From: Paralithodes platypus
Taxonomy: Eukaryota > Arthropoda > Malacostraca > Decapoda > Lithodidae
Reading direction: 5' to 3'
DNA length: 64,000 nt
NCBI GenBank assembly: GCA_032716605.1
Contig: CM064552.1
Location: 9,426,115 to 9,490,114, forward strand
Position numbers and translations under genes: made by a program. Numbering within the stretch: the first letter of the stretch is position 1; every line of letters starts with the position of its first letter. The notes beneath the pieces are model-generated. The model did no database searches and was not told the origin of the DNA. It worked only from the letters and a program-made list of their open reading frames with translations. Below are positions 31,138-42,032 of the stretch, piece after piece.

Positions 31138-31333
31138 TCTCAGAACGCCACCTATTGAGCAATGAACTCACTAGGCATTGTCCCCCTGTAGCATATTTTG
31201 AATATGGGAATATTCAGTGTTATTTAATCAGGGAACAAGGAGGGTATTTATTTGGCGTTTCGGTGGACTTTGTGGTAATGCACTGATACTAGGTACCGTA
31301 CAGCACAAATTCCATCCCAATAATATCTTCCCA

Positions 31334-31405
31334 TTGACATCGGGATTCGAACCCGGGTCCATTGGATTACCAGTCCAGTGGCAAGACCACTCCACCACAC
31401 CTCCC
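31334..31405 (-). repeat. tRNA-Thr-like sequence (SINE head or tRNA pseudogene)
   Basis: Minus strand: GTGTGGTGGAGTGGTCTTGC (A-box region), anticodon arm TGGA-CTGGTAA-TCCA (anticodon GGT, Thr-like) and the B box GGGTTCGAATCCC. The acceptor arms do not pair, so it is not a functional tRNA. Confidence 0.65.
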
Positions 31406-31409
31406 CTTC

Positions 31410-32039
31410 ATGCGCTGCTATCGCCTCTCCCGCTAATAATCCTTTGTTATAACAAGGGTACCGGTGTGAAAAGGGTATATAAGATCATTGGGTGTACTGA
31501 TATAGGCTATATATATATATATATATCCTTATGTTAAATGGGTTACCGGTACCGTAGGCTATATTAATACCAATATACCTGTAAATGAGTACCGGTAGAT
31601 AATTATGGACACTACGGTATGCATACCCATGATGTTTCACGGTGTAGGCACCAGTAATCGCGGCTTTCCTGTGAACAGATTAAGAACTGTGAGGATATAT
31701 TCCATCATTATAATTCCAAGAACATTGGATAATTTATTATACTCTAGGTACTGGGTACCAATACTGGTGGCCGACTCGCAAACAAAAAAAAATAAAAAAA
31801 AATAAATAAATAAATGGGGAATGGGCCTGAGTAAATACATACCGTGCTGTATACATACATACCAATACTGGTATAGCTTATCCAATTTTAGAAGTCTGAT
31901 ACATATCGGTATTGATGAAACCCCACTGATATAATGGAGTAGCATACAAGCAATTAGGCTATATGGCTAGTCAAATCACGTTTTGATTATATTATATTTT
32001 TGCTCGAGTCAAAAATATTCTGTTTTGACAAAAGTTTGT
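31410..32039. other. Unannotated interval
   Basis: Short (TA)n at 31507-31526 and an A-rich run near 31780-31815; otherwise unique AT-rich sequence. Confidence 0.5.
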
Positions 32040-32235
32040 CAGATCTCTGCGTGTTACACAAGTGTTTATCCTTGCGACTTTCTATCATTCACAGTATTGT
32101 AGCAACATATTGCATATCGGCATGTCTTTACATTGATATTGGCAACTAGACTGAAGACAGAATATTTTGGATTGCTGATTTAATATATCGTACAAGTTAA
32201 ATTCAGACGCTGCCAGACCCAAGTCGAGGAAAGAA
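32040..32235. mobile_element. Family E-related MITE, copy E4
   Basis: Shares GGCAACTAGACTGAAG, TTGCTGATTTAATATATCG and GACGCTGCCAGACCC with E2. Termini weak. Confidence 0.55.
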
Positions 32236-32329
32236 GCTGTACCGTATAGGCCTATAGTAAATGGAGTATACATGGTACCAGGGTTAAAGCACTACCGTAC
32301 CGTACATTCTACATATTCTCCGGACCCTG

Positions 32330-32465
32330 CATGGTACCTTCTTGCATTTGTATCGCCAACTAGCTAAACTGATGGTAGAATTTTTAAGATTTCTGATTTC
32401 ATATACCTGATAAATTTAGAATATGCCGGACCCAAATTGGCGAAAGAAGTATACCGGTACCGGTA
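32330..32465. mobile_element. Family E-related MITE, copy E5 (partial)
   Basis: CGCCAACTAGCTAAACTG, TTTCTGATTTCATATACC and TGCCGGACCCAAATTGG match E4 in order. Confidence 0.5.
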
Positions 32466-32706
32466 CCGTACAGTAAAAGCGTCGTGCGTATCCACCTTTT
32501 AAATTATCCCCTTATCTCGGAGACTCAGTGATCCAGAAGCCGTGGAGATGGTGGCCTATGGAGGGGCGATGGCTTGGAAGACGCTGGGAGATGGCCACAT
32601 CGAATAAAGGCGGAGATAAAACCTGAATTGTAGCGGGGAAAAACCGGGAGGATAGCCTAGGAAAAGATAGCGTTACCGTACGTAGAAGAAAGTTGAAAGT
32701 GAGATA

Positions 32707-33264
32707 TATTTTTTTTTTTTTTTTTTTTTTTTTCCTGGACCACCCATCTCCCTTGTGCTTAGCCTCGTTAGTTTTGAATTTTGAGTCGTTCGCTCCATTA
32801 GTTTGGGCAATTTAAGAGCTTTCGCCCCATTTTTTTTTTCAATTTTATTATTTTCGTGTCATTTAGGTGTCGATTATATTCCTGGTGAGTGATAGAGAGC
32901 CTGCAATTTAGGAGGAAGCGGTTTCAGGCCGGGATATTTCTCGACCGTAAAATGCACCAATTTGTTTCGGAGTGGAGTCTTGGGGGGTATTTATTAACCC
33001 TTTCACGCATATGACGCGATGTTGAGCCTATTGGGGATACTTTAAAGCCTTTGTTACCATCAGGGGTATTTAGAAACCTTTAGTTTAGTTACTTCAACCT
33101 CTGCAGTTGTCTTTGGGTTGGCTGTGGGCAGAAAACTAATTTTGGAGAGGTAATTATATAGAACTCTTTTTCTTATTGCTAATCTGGCAACCTCTGCGTC
33201 ATAAATGCGTGAAAGGGTTAAGCTCGATGGAGGCCTAGAGAGGAAACGTTAAACCTCCCCTTTA
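32707..33264 (+). mobile_element. TTAA MITE family A, copy A9, interrupted by family B
   Basis: Left TIR replaced by T(27); retains CTGGACCACCCATCTCCC, the diverged core GGTGAGTGATAGAGAGCC and the right end AACCTCCCCTTTA. A complete family B element sits at 32994-33221, after GGGGGGTATTTA and before GCTCGATGGAGGCC. Confidence 0.85.
32994..33221 (-). mobile_element. TTAA MITE family B, nested copy
   Basis: TTAA CCCTTTCACGCATATGACGC to ATAAATGCGTGAAAGGG TTAA, 228 bp, inserted into A9 with exact TTAA at both ends. The interior matches 59707-59940 in the opposite orientation (TACTTTAAAGCCTTTGTTAC). Confidence 0.92.
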
Positions 33265-33294
33265 GGATGGAAAACTACTGATAGTGATTAGTGA

Positions 33295-33859
33295 TTAACC
33301 CCTTCTGTACCGGCGACGTCGTCATATTCTCATGCTTGCTATATTTAGACGATATTGTGCAGTTTAATAAGGATCTGTGGTAGTCAAAAGAGTTAAGGGG
33401 ACATAGGCCGTTTTTATGGTCCCTTTTCTCCCTCGTGTTTAGCCCCATTGGTTTTGAGATTTTAAGACGTTCGGACCATTAGTTTGGCGATTTTAACACC
33501 TTTCGCCCCATTTCGTTATCAATTTTTAGACCTTTCGTGCTATTTAGGTGTCGATTTTTTTCTGGCGAGCGATAGCGAGCCTGTAATTTTGAGAGGAATC
33601 GGCCTTCGGCCTGGACAATGTACAAATTTGTCTTGAAGAGGGATCTAGGGGGTGTTTTTCTAAGCTTGATGGAGGTCTAGTGAGGAAACTAAGAAATATA
33701 GGACTACATGAATTAATAGGCCAAAATTATACGGCCCATCTCCCCTTAAGTGAAATAGTTCGAAGCTCATCAATTGCCCTAGGCCCCTTTGAAACTGAAT
33801 ACAATCGTCTAATAATAGGCAGAATAAAATTAAAAAGACGTCGGTAAAGAAGGGGTTAA
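33295..33859 (+). mobile_element. TTAA MITE family C, copy C4, split by A10
   Basis: Left half 33295-33392 (TTAA CCCCTTCTGTACCGGCGACG) and right half 33750-33859 (AATCGTCTAATAATAGGC to AAGAAGGGG TTAA). Family A copy A10 was inserted at its central TTAA. Confidence 0.92.
33393..33749 (+). mobile_element. TTAA MITE family A, copy A10, nested in C4
   Basis: TTAA GGGGACATAGG to CCATCTCCCC TTAA. Well-preserved core CTGGCGAGCGATAGCGAGCC and iterons. The CATTTTTC hairpin is partly deleted (only GGACAATGTAC remains). Confidence 0.92.
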
Positions 33860-33888
33860 TTATAGACTGAACATGATGGGAAGAAAAT

Positions 33889-34440
33889 TTGTGTTGTTGT
33901 TCCCCAGGCTGTCTGGCCGAACAGCCCCAAGGTCTCGAGCAAGGCCAAGGCCATAAACGAGCACCCCCACAAAATCCTCCCTGCTTACCACTAACAAAGC
34001 CCGGGTGACCGGGTGACCGAAGCCACTCCAAGGCAGGGAGCTGAGGAGGGTGCGGAAACGCCCGGGAAACCAAAGCCCCACCCAAGGCCCTGTGCCCCTC
34101 AGCAATTATGAAGGGAAAGTTGAGGGGTAAGGGAAAAATGTGACACTTTGGCTCCCAATCTGCCAACTTCTAGGTTGGCAGTAGGGAGGTCAATCCACGG
34201 AAAAGACGCCGCCACTTGAGATCTAGAAGATATATAAGTAAAAGGAACAGTCAGAGTAAGCTATGGGTATGGCAGAGATCGCTCAGTTCTCACTCGGATA
34301 GACCAGCCCATCACCACATGACTAGAACACAATCCTCTCAGCATCAGCTAGGAAAGGCCCTAGAAAGCCGCCTTTGGCGGGGGGATAGCTCCCCTATTTC
34401 AACTCCTTTCGGGGTTGGGCACCCGCCCAGAAAATTTGTG
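33889..34440 (-). repeat. Dispersed repeat G, copy 2
   Basis: Longer copy of 22510-22925, extending to a GCCGCCTTTGGCGGGGGGAT hairpin-like block and GGGGTTGGGCACCCGCCC near 34360-34430. A tandem GGGTGACC doublet (34012-34027) is unique to this copy. Confidence 0.75.
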
Positions 34441-34543
34441 TAATGACTACCGGTAACCTACTGTACTGTATATATAAGTACTGGTGCCGGTAACTGGGAA
34501 GGCACAGTAGAACGTAAGGGGGGGGGGGGGTTGTCGTAGAAGC

Positions 34544-34640
34544 TTAACCCTTACTGTACCGGCGACGTCTTTTTAGTTTTATTCTAGCTATATGTAGACG
34601 ATTTTATGCAGCTTAAGAATGATCTGTGGTACGGTAGTAT
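34544..34640 (+). mobile_element. TTAA MITE family C, copy C5 (left half)
   Basis: TTAA CCCTTACTGTACCGGCGACG and the first arm TAGACGATTTTATGCAGC up to GATCTGTGG. Confidence 0.8.
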
Positions 34641-35245
34641 TTTTTTTTATTAGGATCATTCTAAGTTTGTTAGTAAAAGAGAGTGCGTGATTGGTAGACT
34701 ATGGTAGTTTTGTTTGTATTCCTTTGTTATTCATTGTAAATCATGTACGGCACGGTATGTAGCCTATGTATGTATATACTCAGGCACATACACCATAGCT
34801 GGGGTGGCCGATTCGAGACAGACCGAACAGAAACAACATTCTAAAGTTCCAATTCTTAGGGTCCGGGACCACTTTCGCGTTCCCTCGCCCCTTTCTCTGT
34901 CTCGTCTAGTAGGTGAAGTCCACAACAACAGAGCTGTGTGTCAATAGTAAAAGAGGGCGAAATTTGTATGGACAAGAGGAATATTGGTATGTTGTTGCTT
35001 GCTTTCCTTAGTTATTCCTTGTTAACTTTATAATACAAAAATAAACAGAACAGTGTGTGTGTGTGTATATATATGCGTGTTTGTATGTGTGTTTGTATGT
35101 GTGTTTGTATGTGTATGTGTATGTATGTGTGTGTCGTAAAACAACACGTAAGTGGTATGGACGAAATTACTATTGATTTGCTTTTACTTTCTTTGAAATT
35201 AATTCTTTGTTAGCTGCAGGATAAAACAAAATAGAAATGTGTGTA

Positions 35246-35248
<3 letters not shown>
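34641..35248. other. Unannotated interval
   Basis: Contains a weak match to repeat F (GGGGTGGCCGATTCGAGACA, 34800-34819) and (GT)n-rich stretches at 35050-35135. No gene supported. Confidence 0.5.

Positions 35249-35302
<54 letters not shown>
35249..35302. repeat. (GA)n microsatellite
   Basis: About 27 GA units. Confidence 0.95.
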
Positions 35303-35308
<6 letters not shown>

Positions 35309-35339
35309 GTTACCGGATATGGATTTTCACTTGCGTTAT

Positions 35340-35670
35340 ATATTTTTTCTGGACACATCTCCCCCATGTTTAGCCCTATTAGTCATGAAATTTGAAGACG
35401 GTCGTCCCATTAGTTTGGCAATTTTAAGACCTTTCGCCCCATTTTTGTCGATTTCATGACCTTTGCCGTTAGTGGTCGATGTTTTCTTGGTGAGTGATAG
35501 CGAGTCTGTAATCTAGGAAAAACCGGCCTTTAACCCCTTTAACCGGGAACATTTTCTACCGACAAATTTACATTTTTTTTTTTTTTTTTTTAGGGGGGTC
35601 TTTGGGATATTTCTTTAAAACTTGATGGAGGTCCAGGGTCCCAGGGAGCAAACTAAAAATCTTCCCTTAA
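35340..35670 (+). mobile_element. TTAA MITE family A, copy A11 (diverged)
   Basis: CTGGACACATCTCCCCCATG, diverged core GGTGAGTGATAGCGAGTC, a TTTAACC-containing duplication in the GGCC hairpin region, a T(17) run at 35574-35590 and the right end CTTCCC TTAA. Confidence 0.85.
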
Positions 35671-35878
35671 GGGATGTAACATTATTTTTATTGTTTTATT
35701 TATTTTTTGTATTACCATACATTATTTTCTTTGTCATTCTTTATAAACCGTGAAAAGTATAAACCTTGGAAGTAAACTGGTTGTGTATGGTAGTAAAAGA
35801 GAGGACGTGAGTGTTATGGACGCGGGTAATAATTGTTGGTCGTAAACCCCAGTAAGGGAAGACAATGTGTGTGTCTGT

Positions 35879-35879
<1 letters not shown>

Positions 35880-35944
<65 letters not shown>
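35880..35944. repeat. (GT)n microsatellite
   Basis: About 31 GT units on the far side of SINE copy 2. Confidence 0.97.
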
Positions 35945-35948
<4 letters not shown>

Positions 35949-36390
35949 ACTCTAGTACTTACTCTAGTTGTATTCCGGGAGTGAGCATGCTCGTTATTTC
36001 CCGCCTCCTATATGTGTAGGTGTTATATGTATCGTTGGAATGGCTGTGGATGTGTGTGTACTCTGTATTTTAGCCAATTGGCGACATCGGAAACGAAGGC
36101 TTAGGGTGGATCTGTATGGTACCATTCTCACTATAGACGGTACCGTCTCGCCCGAAGGCTTAGGTAGCCATCAGCTTAGGTGAACCATATGATACCCATC
36201 TCGCCTTGTACCATTTTTGCCAATATGGGACGTCACAACGTCGTCCACTTATTCCAGGTACCTATTTACAGCTAGGTGAACTGAGGCTAACACATGAAAG
36301 GAGACAAGCCCAATTTGTCTCCGCCCGGCCGGGGATTGAACCCCCGACCCCTCGTGTGTGAGACGAGAGCTCTACCTACTAGGCTACGGG

Positions 36391-36392
<2 letters not shown>
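35945..36392 (-). mobile_element. tRNA-derived SINE embedded in (GT)n, copy 2
   Basis: Same tRNA-Val-like head, with (GT)n at 36393-36444 directly at the head and (GT)n at 35880-35944 directly at the other end. The body GATGGCTACC...GACGGTACCGTC matches copy 1 closely from about 36035 on. The far end (ACTTACTCTAGTACTTACTC) is more diverged. Confidence 0.85.

Positions 36393-36444
<52 letters not shown>
36393..36444. repeat. (GT)n microsatellite
   Basis: About 26 GT units at the head side of SINE copy 2. Confidence 0.97.
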
Positions 36445-36448
<4 letters not shown>

Positions 36449-36792
36449 AGACCGAGAGCATAGTATTGGACGTAATGAAAATAAGTAGGCCAATGCATTG
36501 ATGAGTGCGTATTGGTGCAAACTATGTGGTTTAGCGTATGTCGGTTTTACGTGTAGATCTAGACTGCTACGGGTATGGTAATAAGTTGGATTGAGCGTTT
36601 TTTTTTTTTTTTTTTTTTTTTTTAATAATGACTAAGATATGTACAGTCGAGAACTTACATGGAGACACACCTGGTCCATGGGCCGAGACCCGAACTAGTT
36701 TAGAACATGCCTTGATTTGTTTAGAGTATGGTTTTCGTTTTTAGTTGTGTATATCCATGGCGCAAGATCTGGGAGGTTTGTTGGTTTATTGA

Positions 36793-36795
<3 letters not shown>

Positions 36796-36884
<89 letters not shown>

Positions 36885-37440
36885 AGGCTTGCACACACAC
36901 TCAGGTTTGCACACATACACTCAGGCTTGCACACATACACTCAGGTTTGCACACATACACTCAGGCTTGCACACACACACTCAGGCTTGCACACATACAC
37001 TCAGGCTTGCACACATACACTCAGGCTTGCACACATACACTCAGGCGTGCACACCACTCAGGCTTGCACACATACACTCAGGCTTGCACACATACACTCA
37101 GGCTTGCACACATACACTCAGGCTTGCACACATACACTCAGGTTTGCACATATACACTCAGGCTTGCACACACACTCAGGCTTGCACACATACACTCAGG
37201 CTTGCACACATACACTCAGGCTTGCACACCACTCTCCTACCACTCAGGCTTGCACACATACACTCAGGCTTGCACACATACACTCAGGCTTGCACACATA
37301 CACTCAGGTTTGCACATATACACTCAGGCTTGCACACACACACTCAGGCTTGCACACATACACTCAGGCTTGCACACCACTCAGGCTTGCACACATACAC
37401 TCAGGCTTGCACACATACACTCAGGCTTGCACCCACACAC
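36796..37440. repeat. (CA)n plus 20-bp minisatellite
   Basis: (CA)n (36796-36882, about 43 units) runs into about 27 tandem units of roughly 20 bp, consensus ACACATACACTCAGGCTTGC, with GTTTGC and CCACTC variants. All three plus-strand frames are open because the array lacks stops; the 200-300 residue His/Thr/Leu products are artefacts. Confidence 0.95.
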
Positions 37441-37456
37441 AATCTCACTCACTCTC

Positions 37457-37458
37457 TA

Positions 37459-37520
<62 letters not shown>
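37457..37520. repeat. (TC)n microsatellite
   Basis: About 30 TC units downstream of the minisatellite. Confidence 0.95.
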
Positions 37521-37522
<2 letters not shown>

Positions 37523-37790
37523 GGCCCCAGTGAAAGAAAAAGGTCATACTTAAAGAGAATTGGGCCCCTTAAAAATAACTGTGACAAGAATTCCTTTTAC
37601 AGTAATGTCAGGCGAGTGTCAGCCCAACTGGCACACACTAACCAAGTATGCTTCCATCCGTCGCCATCTTGTTGACTTCCCATTGTAAACCATCGCATGT
37701 ACACTCTAAGGACATCAATTTTGCCTTAAGGGGACACTGACGGTGTTGTGCAGCATAATTTACTGGTTCGGCTCAATGGTTTAAGGATGG

Positions 37791-38105
37791 GGTTTAGTTT
37801 GCTCTCTAAACCTCTATCAAACTTTAAAAAACCCACAAGACCCACCATCGATATAAATTTGTAAATTTTTCAGTAGAAAATGTCCCGGCCGAAGGCCGAT
37901 TCCTCTTCAAATACAAGATCGCTATCGCTCGCCAGGAAAATATCGACACCTAAATGACACGAAAGGTCTTATTATTGGCAAAGAAATGGGGCAAAAGGTC
38001 TGAAAATTGCCAAACTAATGGGGCGAATGTCTTGAAATCTCAAAACTAATAGAGCTAAACATGAGGGGGGAAGAGGACTCTGAAAAACCAACTGCCTTCC
38101 CTTAA
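37791..38105 (-). mobile_element. TTAA MITE family A, copy A12
   Basis: TTAA GGATGGGGTTTAGTTTGC at left, CTTCCC TTAA at right; CCCGGCCGAAGGCCG hairpin and ATCGCTATCGCTCGCCAG core. Confidence 0.9.
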
Positions 38106-38156
38106 GTTTCCAAAGCTATTTCCGAACCGAATCGCATCATCTCATTCATGCTTGAC

Positions 38157-38355
38157 TTGACCCTTTCAAGATCCGATTACGCATTTTATTTTCTGTTTTC
38201 TGGATGTTATTAGACGATTGTATTTAAATTATGAAGGGTATTACCGTCTATGAAAGTCAGAGGGTTAATTGAGATAGTCTATACTCTTATAATTCCCACT
38301 GATCTTTCCTAAACTGTAGAAACTCTTATAGTGGTACCGTATCCAGAATAAGCTG
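38157..38355 (+). mobile_element. TTAA MITE family D, copy D4
   Basis: TTGA CCCTTTCAAGATCCGATTAC at left; the arm TTAGACGATTGTATTTAAA is clear. The right end is decayed around GTACCGTATCCAGAATAAG. Confidence 0.8.
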
Positions 38356-38842
38356 TCGGAGGTTCGTTTGGTTTTTCGAGGCTTCATATTGGGCCACAAT
38401 TATTTTATTAAGAGTGTATAATCGCCTACACAAATAACTGGTACACTTATATATGATAAACTTGAGATTGTGATAATTAAATATAGGAAAACACTGATTC
38501 GGGTATACAGTATGTTTAAAGGGAATGTTTCACAATACCATTATCTATCAGGTTGTCAAAGTTGCTCACATTAAGATTGTTACCCCCTTTCACTGCGTGG
38601 GATTGTACAGTCGATGTCAGGAATACTAGAACACTTAATGGTAGAAATAAGACTTTTGAGTATTGATTGAAGATAACTGGGGATTCCATTAATGTGGGGC
38701 AATCAAGCTGTCATAGTGTTTCGTCTGTGTATCATAATTGTTCCTCCAAATAGTCTCCACGTTTATCTGTCCACGACTGTACAATCGTAGACAGGGATAT
38801 TTTAACACCTAATGATAAACACGAGACACTGAACATGGACAC
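38356..38842. other. Unannotated interval
   Basis: Unique AT-rich sequence; no supportable gene. Confidence 0.5.
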
Positions 38843-39229
38843 TTAAGGGAGCCCACCTCGCTTTGTGTTCTCTTTCTCTCCCTCTCTCTTTGACTTGTAT
38901 CCATTCGGCCCCATTCAGCCTTCTGTTTTAAGACGTTTACCCCCCATCCAGGTGTCAATATTTTTCTGGCGAGCGGTAGCGAGCCAGCATATATATATAT
39001 TTGTTTTACAGCAAGCTAAATTTGTAAATTTTTCGATAGAAAAATGTCTCCGGCGAAGCCGGATTTTTCCATACAATGCTGGCTCGCTATCGCTCGCCAG
39101 GAAAAAATCTACATCTGGATGGGGATAAACGTCTTAAAACAGTTGGCTGAATGGGGCCAAATGGATACAAGTCAGAGAAAGAGAGAAAAGGAGAGAAATA
39201 TTAAAACAAAAGCAGGGGACCCCCCTTAA
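38843..39229. mobile_element. TTAA MITE family A, palindromic subfamily A-III, copy A13
   Basis: TTAA GGGAGCCCACCTCGC at left and GGACCCCCC TTAA at right. Unlike A1 it carries the core twice in inverted order: CTGGCGAGCGGTAGCGAGCC (38966) and GGCTCGCTATCGCTCGCCAG (39081-39100). Between them lie a ATTTTTC-GATA-GAAAAAT hairpin and TCCGGCGAAGCCGGA (39049-39063). Confidence 0.9.
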
Positions 39230-39327
39230 GTCAGCTATGCAGTGTGCAGTTGGGTCTGCGTACGGTAGGCTACATGACTAGATTATTATCCAGTATTCGA
39301 TAAATGGATATCAATCGTAGTCATGTA

Positions 39328-39528
39328 CACTCGGTCAAAAAAGTATCTGCACCCCTACCCTGATAATGTGGTGTGTACAGGTCAGTAGTATAGGTTGTAG
39401 GTCGTAGGTAGTAGGTAGTATAGGTAGATAGTATAGGTGGATATAGCTACAGGTAGATATGCAAACCCTACCAAGCTGTACACACCAGATTATCAGGGTA
39501 GGGGTGCAGATACTTTTTGGACCGAGTG
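39328..39528. mobile_element. Tc1/mariner-type MITE with TA duplication
   Basis: CACTCGGTCAAAAAAGTATC and its near-exact complement GATACTTTTTGGACCGAGTG bound a 201-bp element flanked by TA (39326-39327, 39529-39530). TIRs are about 50 bp. The inside is AT-rich GTAGGTAGTATAGG repeats. Confidence 0.9.
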
Positions 39529-39548
39529 TACACTTAACCTTTAACTGC

Positions 39549-39625
39549 CTTGGTGGTATAATTGTTAGTGTTTAAAAATCTGTATGTGGTATCCCAGGTT
39601 TGAATCCCGGGAGGATCACATGTTT
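39549..39625 (+). repeat. tRNA-like SINE head
   Basis: TTGGTGGTATAATTGTTAG (A-box region) and CAGGTTTGAATCCCGGGAGG (B box). Same B-box/GGGAGGA signature as the minus-strand pieces at 53.83 and 54.70 kb. Confidence 0.6.
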
Positions 39626-39815
39626 TCATAAATTTCATTGGGAGGTGTTTGGCGTTGGGAGTGAAATTAATTGATCAGATTAATCATACCGGTACTACTT
39701 TTTTGGTCATACATAAAATCACTGAGTGGATAAACTGTAATGTGGCCAACTGTACACTCGGTATTATTCTGGCATTTCCTAGAGCATTGTAAGGCAAATA
39801 TAACCCAGCTCGGGG

Positions 39816-40032
39816 TTAACCCTTTGATTACCAGCGACGTGTTTTATATTTCATTCTAGCTATAATTAGACGACATTATGCAGTTTAGGATGGATCTGTG
39901 GTAGTTAAAAGAGTTGGTCGAGCTAGTTGAAGCCTTATTATTACTAGAGGTCCTTCCTTAGCTGAATAAAATCATCTAATAGTTGCCAGAATATGATAAA
40001 ATAAAAGACGTCCCTGGTACTGGATGGGTTAA
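39816..40032 (+). mobile_element. TTAA MITE family C, copy C6 (complete)
   Basis: TTAA CCCTTTGATTACCAGCGACG to CCTGGTACTGGATGGG TTAA, 217 bp, with both palindromic arms. Best complete C copy without expansion. Confidence 0.92.
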
Positions 40033-40465
40033 CAAGATGGCGGTTAGAGAGAGAGAGAGAAAGGGAATAACATTCTCCCTGTAGAAGACTCCCCCCTCCT
40101 CTCCTTGACTTTTATTACTCTTATTGTTTGAACCTGTTACTGTTAGATATCTGGATTTTACTGTTATTTTATTCCCTTTATTTTCTAATGTTCTATCTTT
40201 GCCCTTGTTATTTTCGTTTGTGTCGTATTTGGTTTTGATGAAAGTACCTTCCATCCCTCTTAAACGCTCGTACACACGGATACACAAACTTAAGCATAGG
40301 GTAATTAGGCTGCTATGTAACAATTAGGCTACATGGATATTTTTACGTAGTACGGTATCGGTATGACTTGGCGTTGACTTTGCACCTTATAAATTAGGAG
40401 AAATAGTATGGAGGAGAAATAGTATGGCTTCAGTTTGTAAAAACAAAAAAAAAAAACAAAAAAAA

Positions 40466-40466
<1 letters not shown>

Positions 40467-40500
<34 letters not shown>

Positions 40501-40518
40501 CCACACACACACACACAT
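40467..40518. repeat. (CA)n with A-rich start
   Basis: A-rich run (40442-40469) followed by (CA)n to 40517. Confidence 0.93.
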
Positions 40519-40711
40519 TTTGCTCAGGATTTTGTAGCTAACAAGAAATAATGAATTGATTACCGTATATCTCCATTAATTTGTTGAAATATGAATTACC
40601 GCTCGGGATCATCTCTAGGCTACAGTAGTCATATTGATTGTAACAATAACGCAAACTAAATGTTCATTGCTTGGAATGAGAAAATACTCAAGGTTCAATT
40701 ATTACAGTATA

Positions 40712-40769
<58 letters not shown>

Positions 40770-40800
40770 TATATATACCGGTATATATATATATACACTA
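40712..40800. repeat. (TA)n with ACCGGTA interruption
   Basis: (TA)n to 40766, then TACAGTATATATACCGGTAT and further TA. Confidence 0.93.
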
Positions 40801-41307
40801 TATACGGTATATACCGGTTTATAGTTTTAAGTTTTACCTAGACTACTCAAGGTCATTCTCAATGGTATTAGAATCGTACCGGTGTAAGTTAACAACAATT
40901 AATGTGAAAAATAATAAAAATTCTTTGTAAATGCTAAAAAGAGTTACAGCAATTTGTTATGTTGTTCATTCGCCCGATAATTATGATTGCCTAACATAAA
41001 CAGGGCACATTCGCCATCCTCAGAAATCCCAAATCGAAATCAGGCAAACTAGCTATCGTACAAAGAGCGTCGAACAATCAGGGCCATTGTGATTTTTCTC
41101 TTCGTTATTTCCCGTTTGCCTTCCATTCACGGGACTGTCAACACGGGGCCGAGGGTTTCTTTAGCCTTGCCTTGATTACGAACGTTTGCTAAGGGAGTAC
41201 GGTTGCCGGAAAACGTTCAATGCACTCGCAGGCCATACCAAGGATACACTCTATGATAGCCTATAATAGCTATGAAAAGGGTAATTATTGGGGGACTGAG
41301 AGGGGAC
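40801..41307. other. Unannotated interval
   Basis: Unique sequence; 41000-41230 is GC-richer than its surroundings but has no ORF over 60 codons with recognisable features. Confidence 0.5.
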
Positions 41308-41475
41308 CGAGGGGTTTAGTTTGCTCCCTAGACCTCTATCAAGCTTAAAGACACACTCCAGGACCCCTCTTAGAGATAAATTTGTAAAAATTTTGGTAGA
41401 AAAATGTTCTGACCGAAGGCCGATTCTTCCTAAATTACAGGCTCGCTATCACTCGTCAGAAAAAAATAATCGAGT
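41308..41475 (-). mobile_element. TTAA MITE family A, copy A14 (left half)
   Basis: GGGGTTTAGTTTGCTCCC, diverged GACCGAAGGCCGATTC and CTCGCTATCACTCGTCAG, then it stops at AATAATCGAG. Confidence 0.8.
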
Positions 41476-41935
41476 GAGTGTACAATCGCCAGCACAAGTA
41501 GCTGGTGCAATCCACCATGATAAACTTAATACAGTGGACATTGAATGAGGGAAAATTGAATCGGGAAATATAGCTTACGAGATGTTTAAACAAAATACAT
41601 CAGCGTGTCAGAATCGTTCGACGAAATGTATACCCAATAATCTTGCAGGTGTTGGTGCAATTGTGGACAGGAATTTATGGAATATTTTTGGAGTGACTGT
41701 TATAATACAATGACGAACTATTTTGAAGAAGCAGAGTCAATTGGAGTAAATACATCGTTTTTATTATATTATGATCACCGTCTTGTTGTTATCATTGGGA
41801 AGTGTTCATGTATTTCTTTCCGCGGCAGTACCATACGTGTCTTTATGTACAGTATATCCTTCAATAAGATGGCGTTATTTCTTATGTATTGTCGCTGACA
41901 TTAGTCGATCTTACCAATCTTAAAAAGGGCCTCTG
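41476..41935. other. Unannotated interval
   Basis: Unique AT-rich sequence, no gene supported. Confidence 0.5.
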
Positions 41936-42032
41936 GTAATCAATCAAGAAGAGTAAAAGGTGTTTGAATCACCCATTTGACTCTCACAAACGTTTCCTAA
42001 TCTGAACCAAATTGTCTAATACGGTATATGAC
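41936..42032 (+). mobile_element. TTAA MITE family D, copy D5 (fragment)
   Basis: ATTTGACTCTCACAAACGTTTCC, CTGAACCAAATTGTCTAATA match the right arm of D; no termini. Confidence 0.45.

Noticed and set aside
30942..31286. 114-codon plus-strand frame with an opposing 78-codon frame
   Set aside because: Both strands are open because the region is a foldback; no domain or splice sites.
31334..31405. Functional tRNA-Thr gene
   Set aside because: Acceptor arms do not pair and no clean 3' end is visible.
33660..34166. 168-codon minus-strand frame
   Set aside because: Spans the end of MITE A10/C4 and dispersed repeat G; no domain, and the partially similar frame in the other G copy reflects shared repeat sequence.
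36717..37675. Long plus-strand open frames of 200-315 codons rich in His, Thr, Leu and Ala
   Set aside because: They follow the (CA)n and 20-bp minisatellite, which lack stops in all three frames; overlapping frames are equally long.
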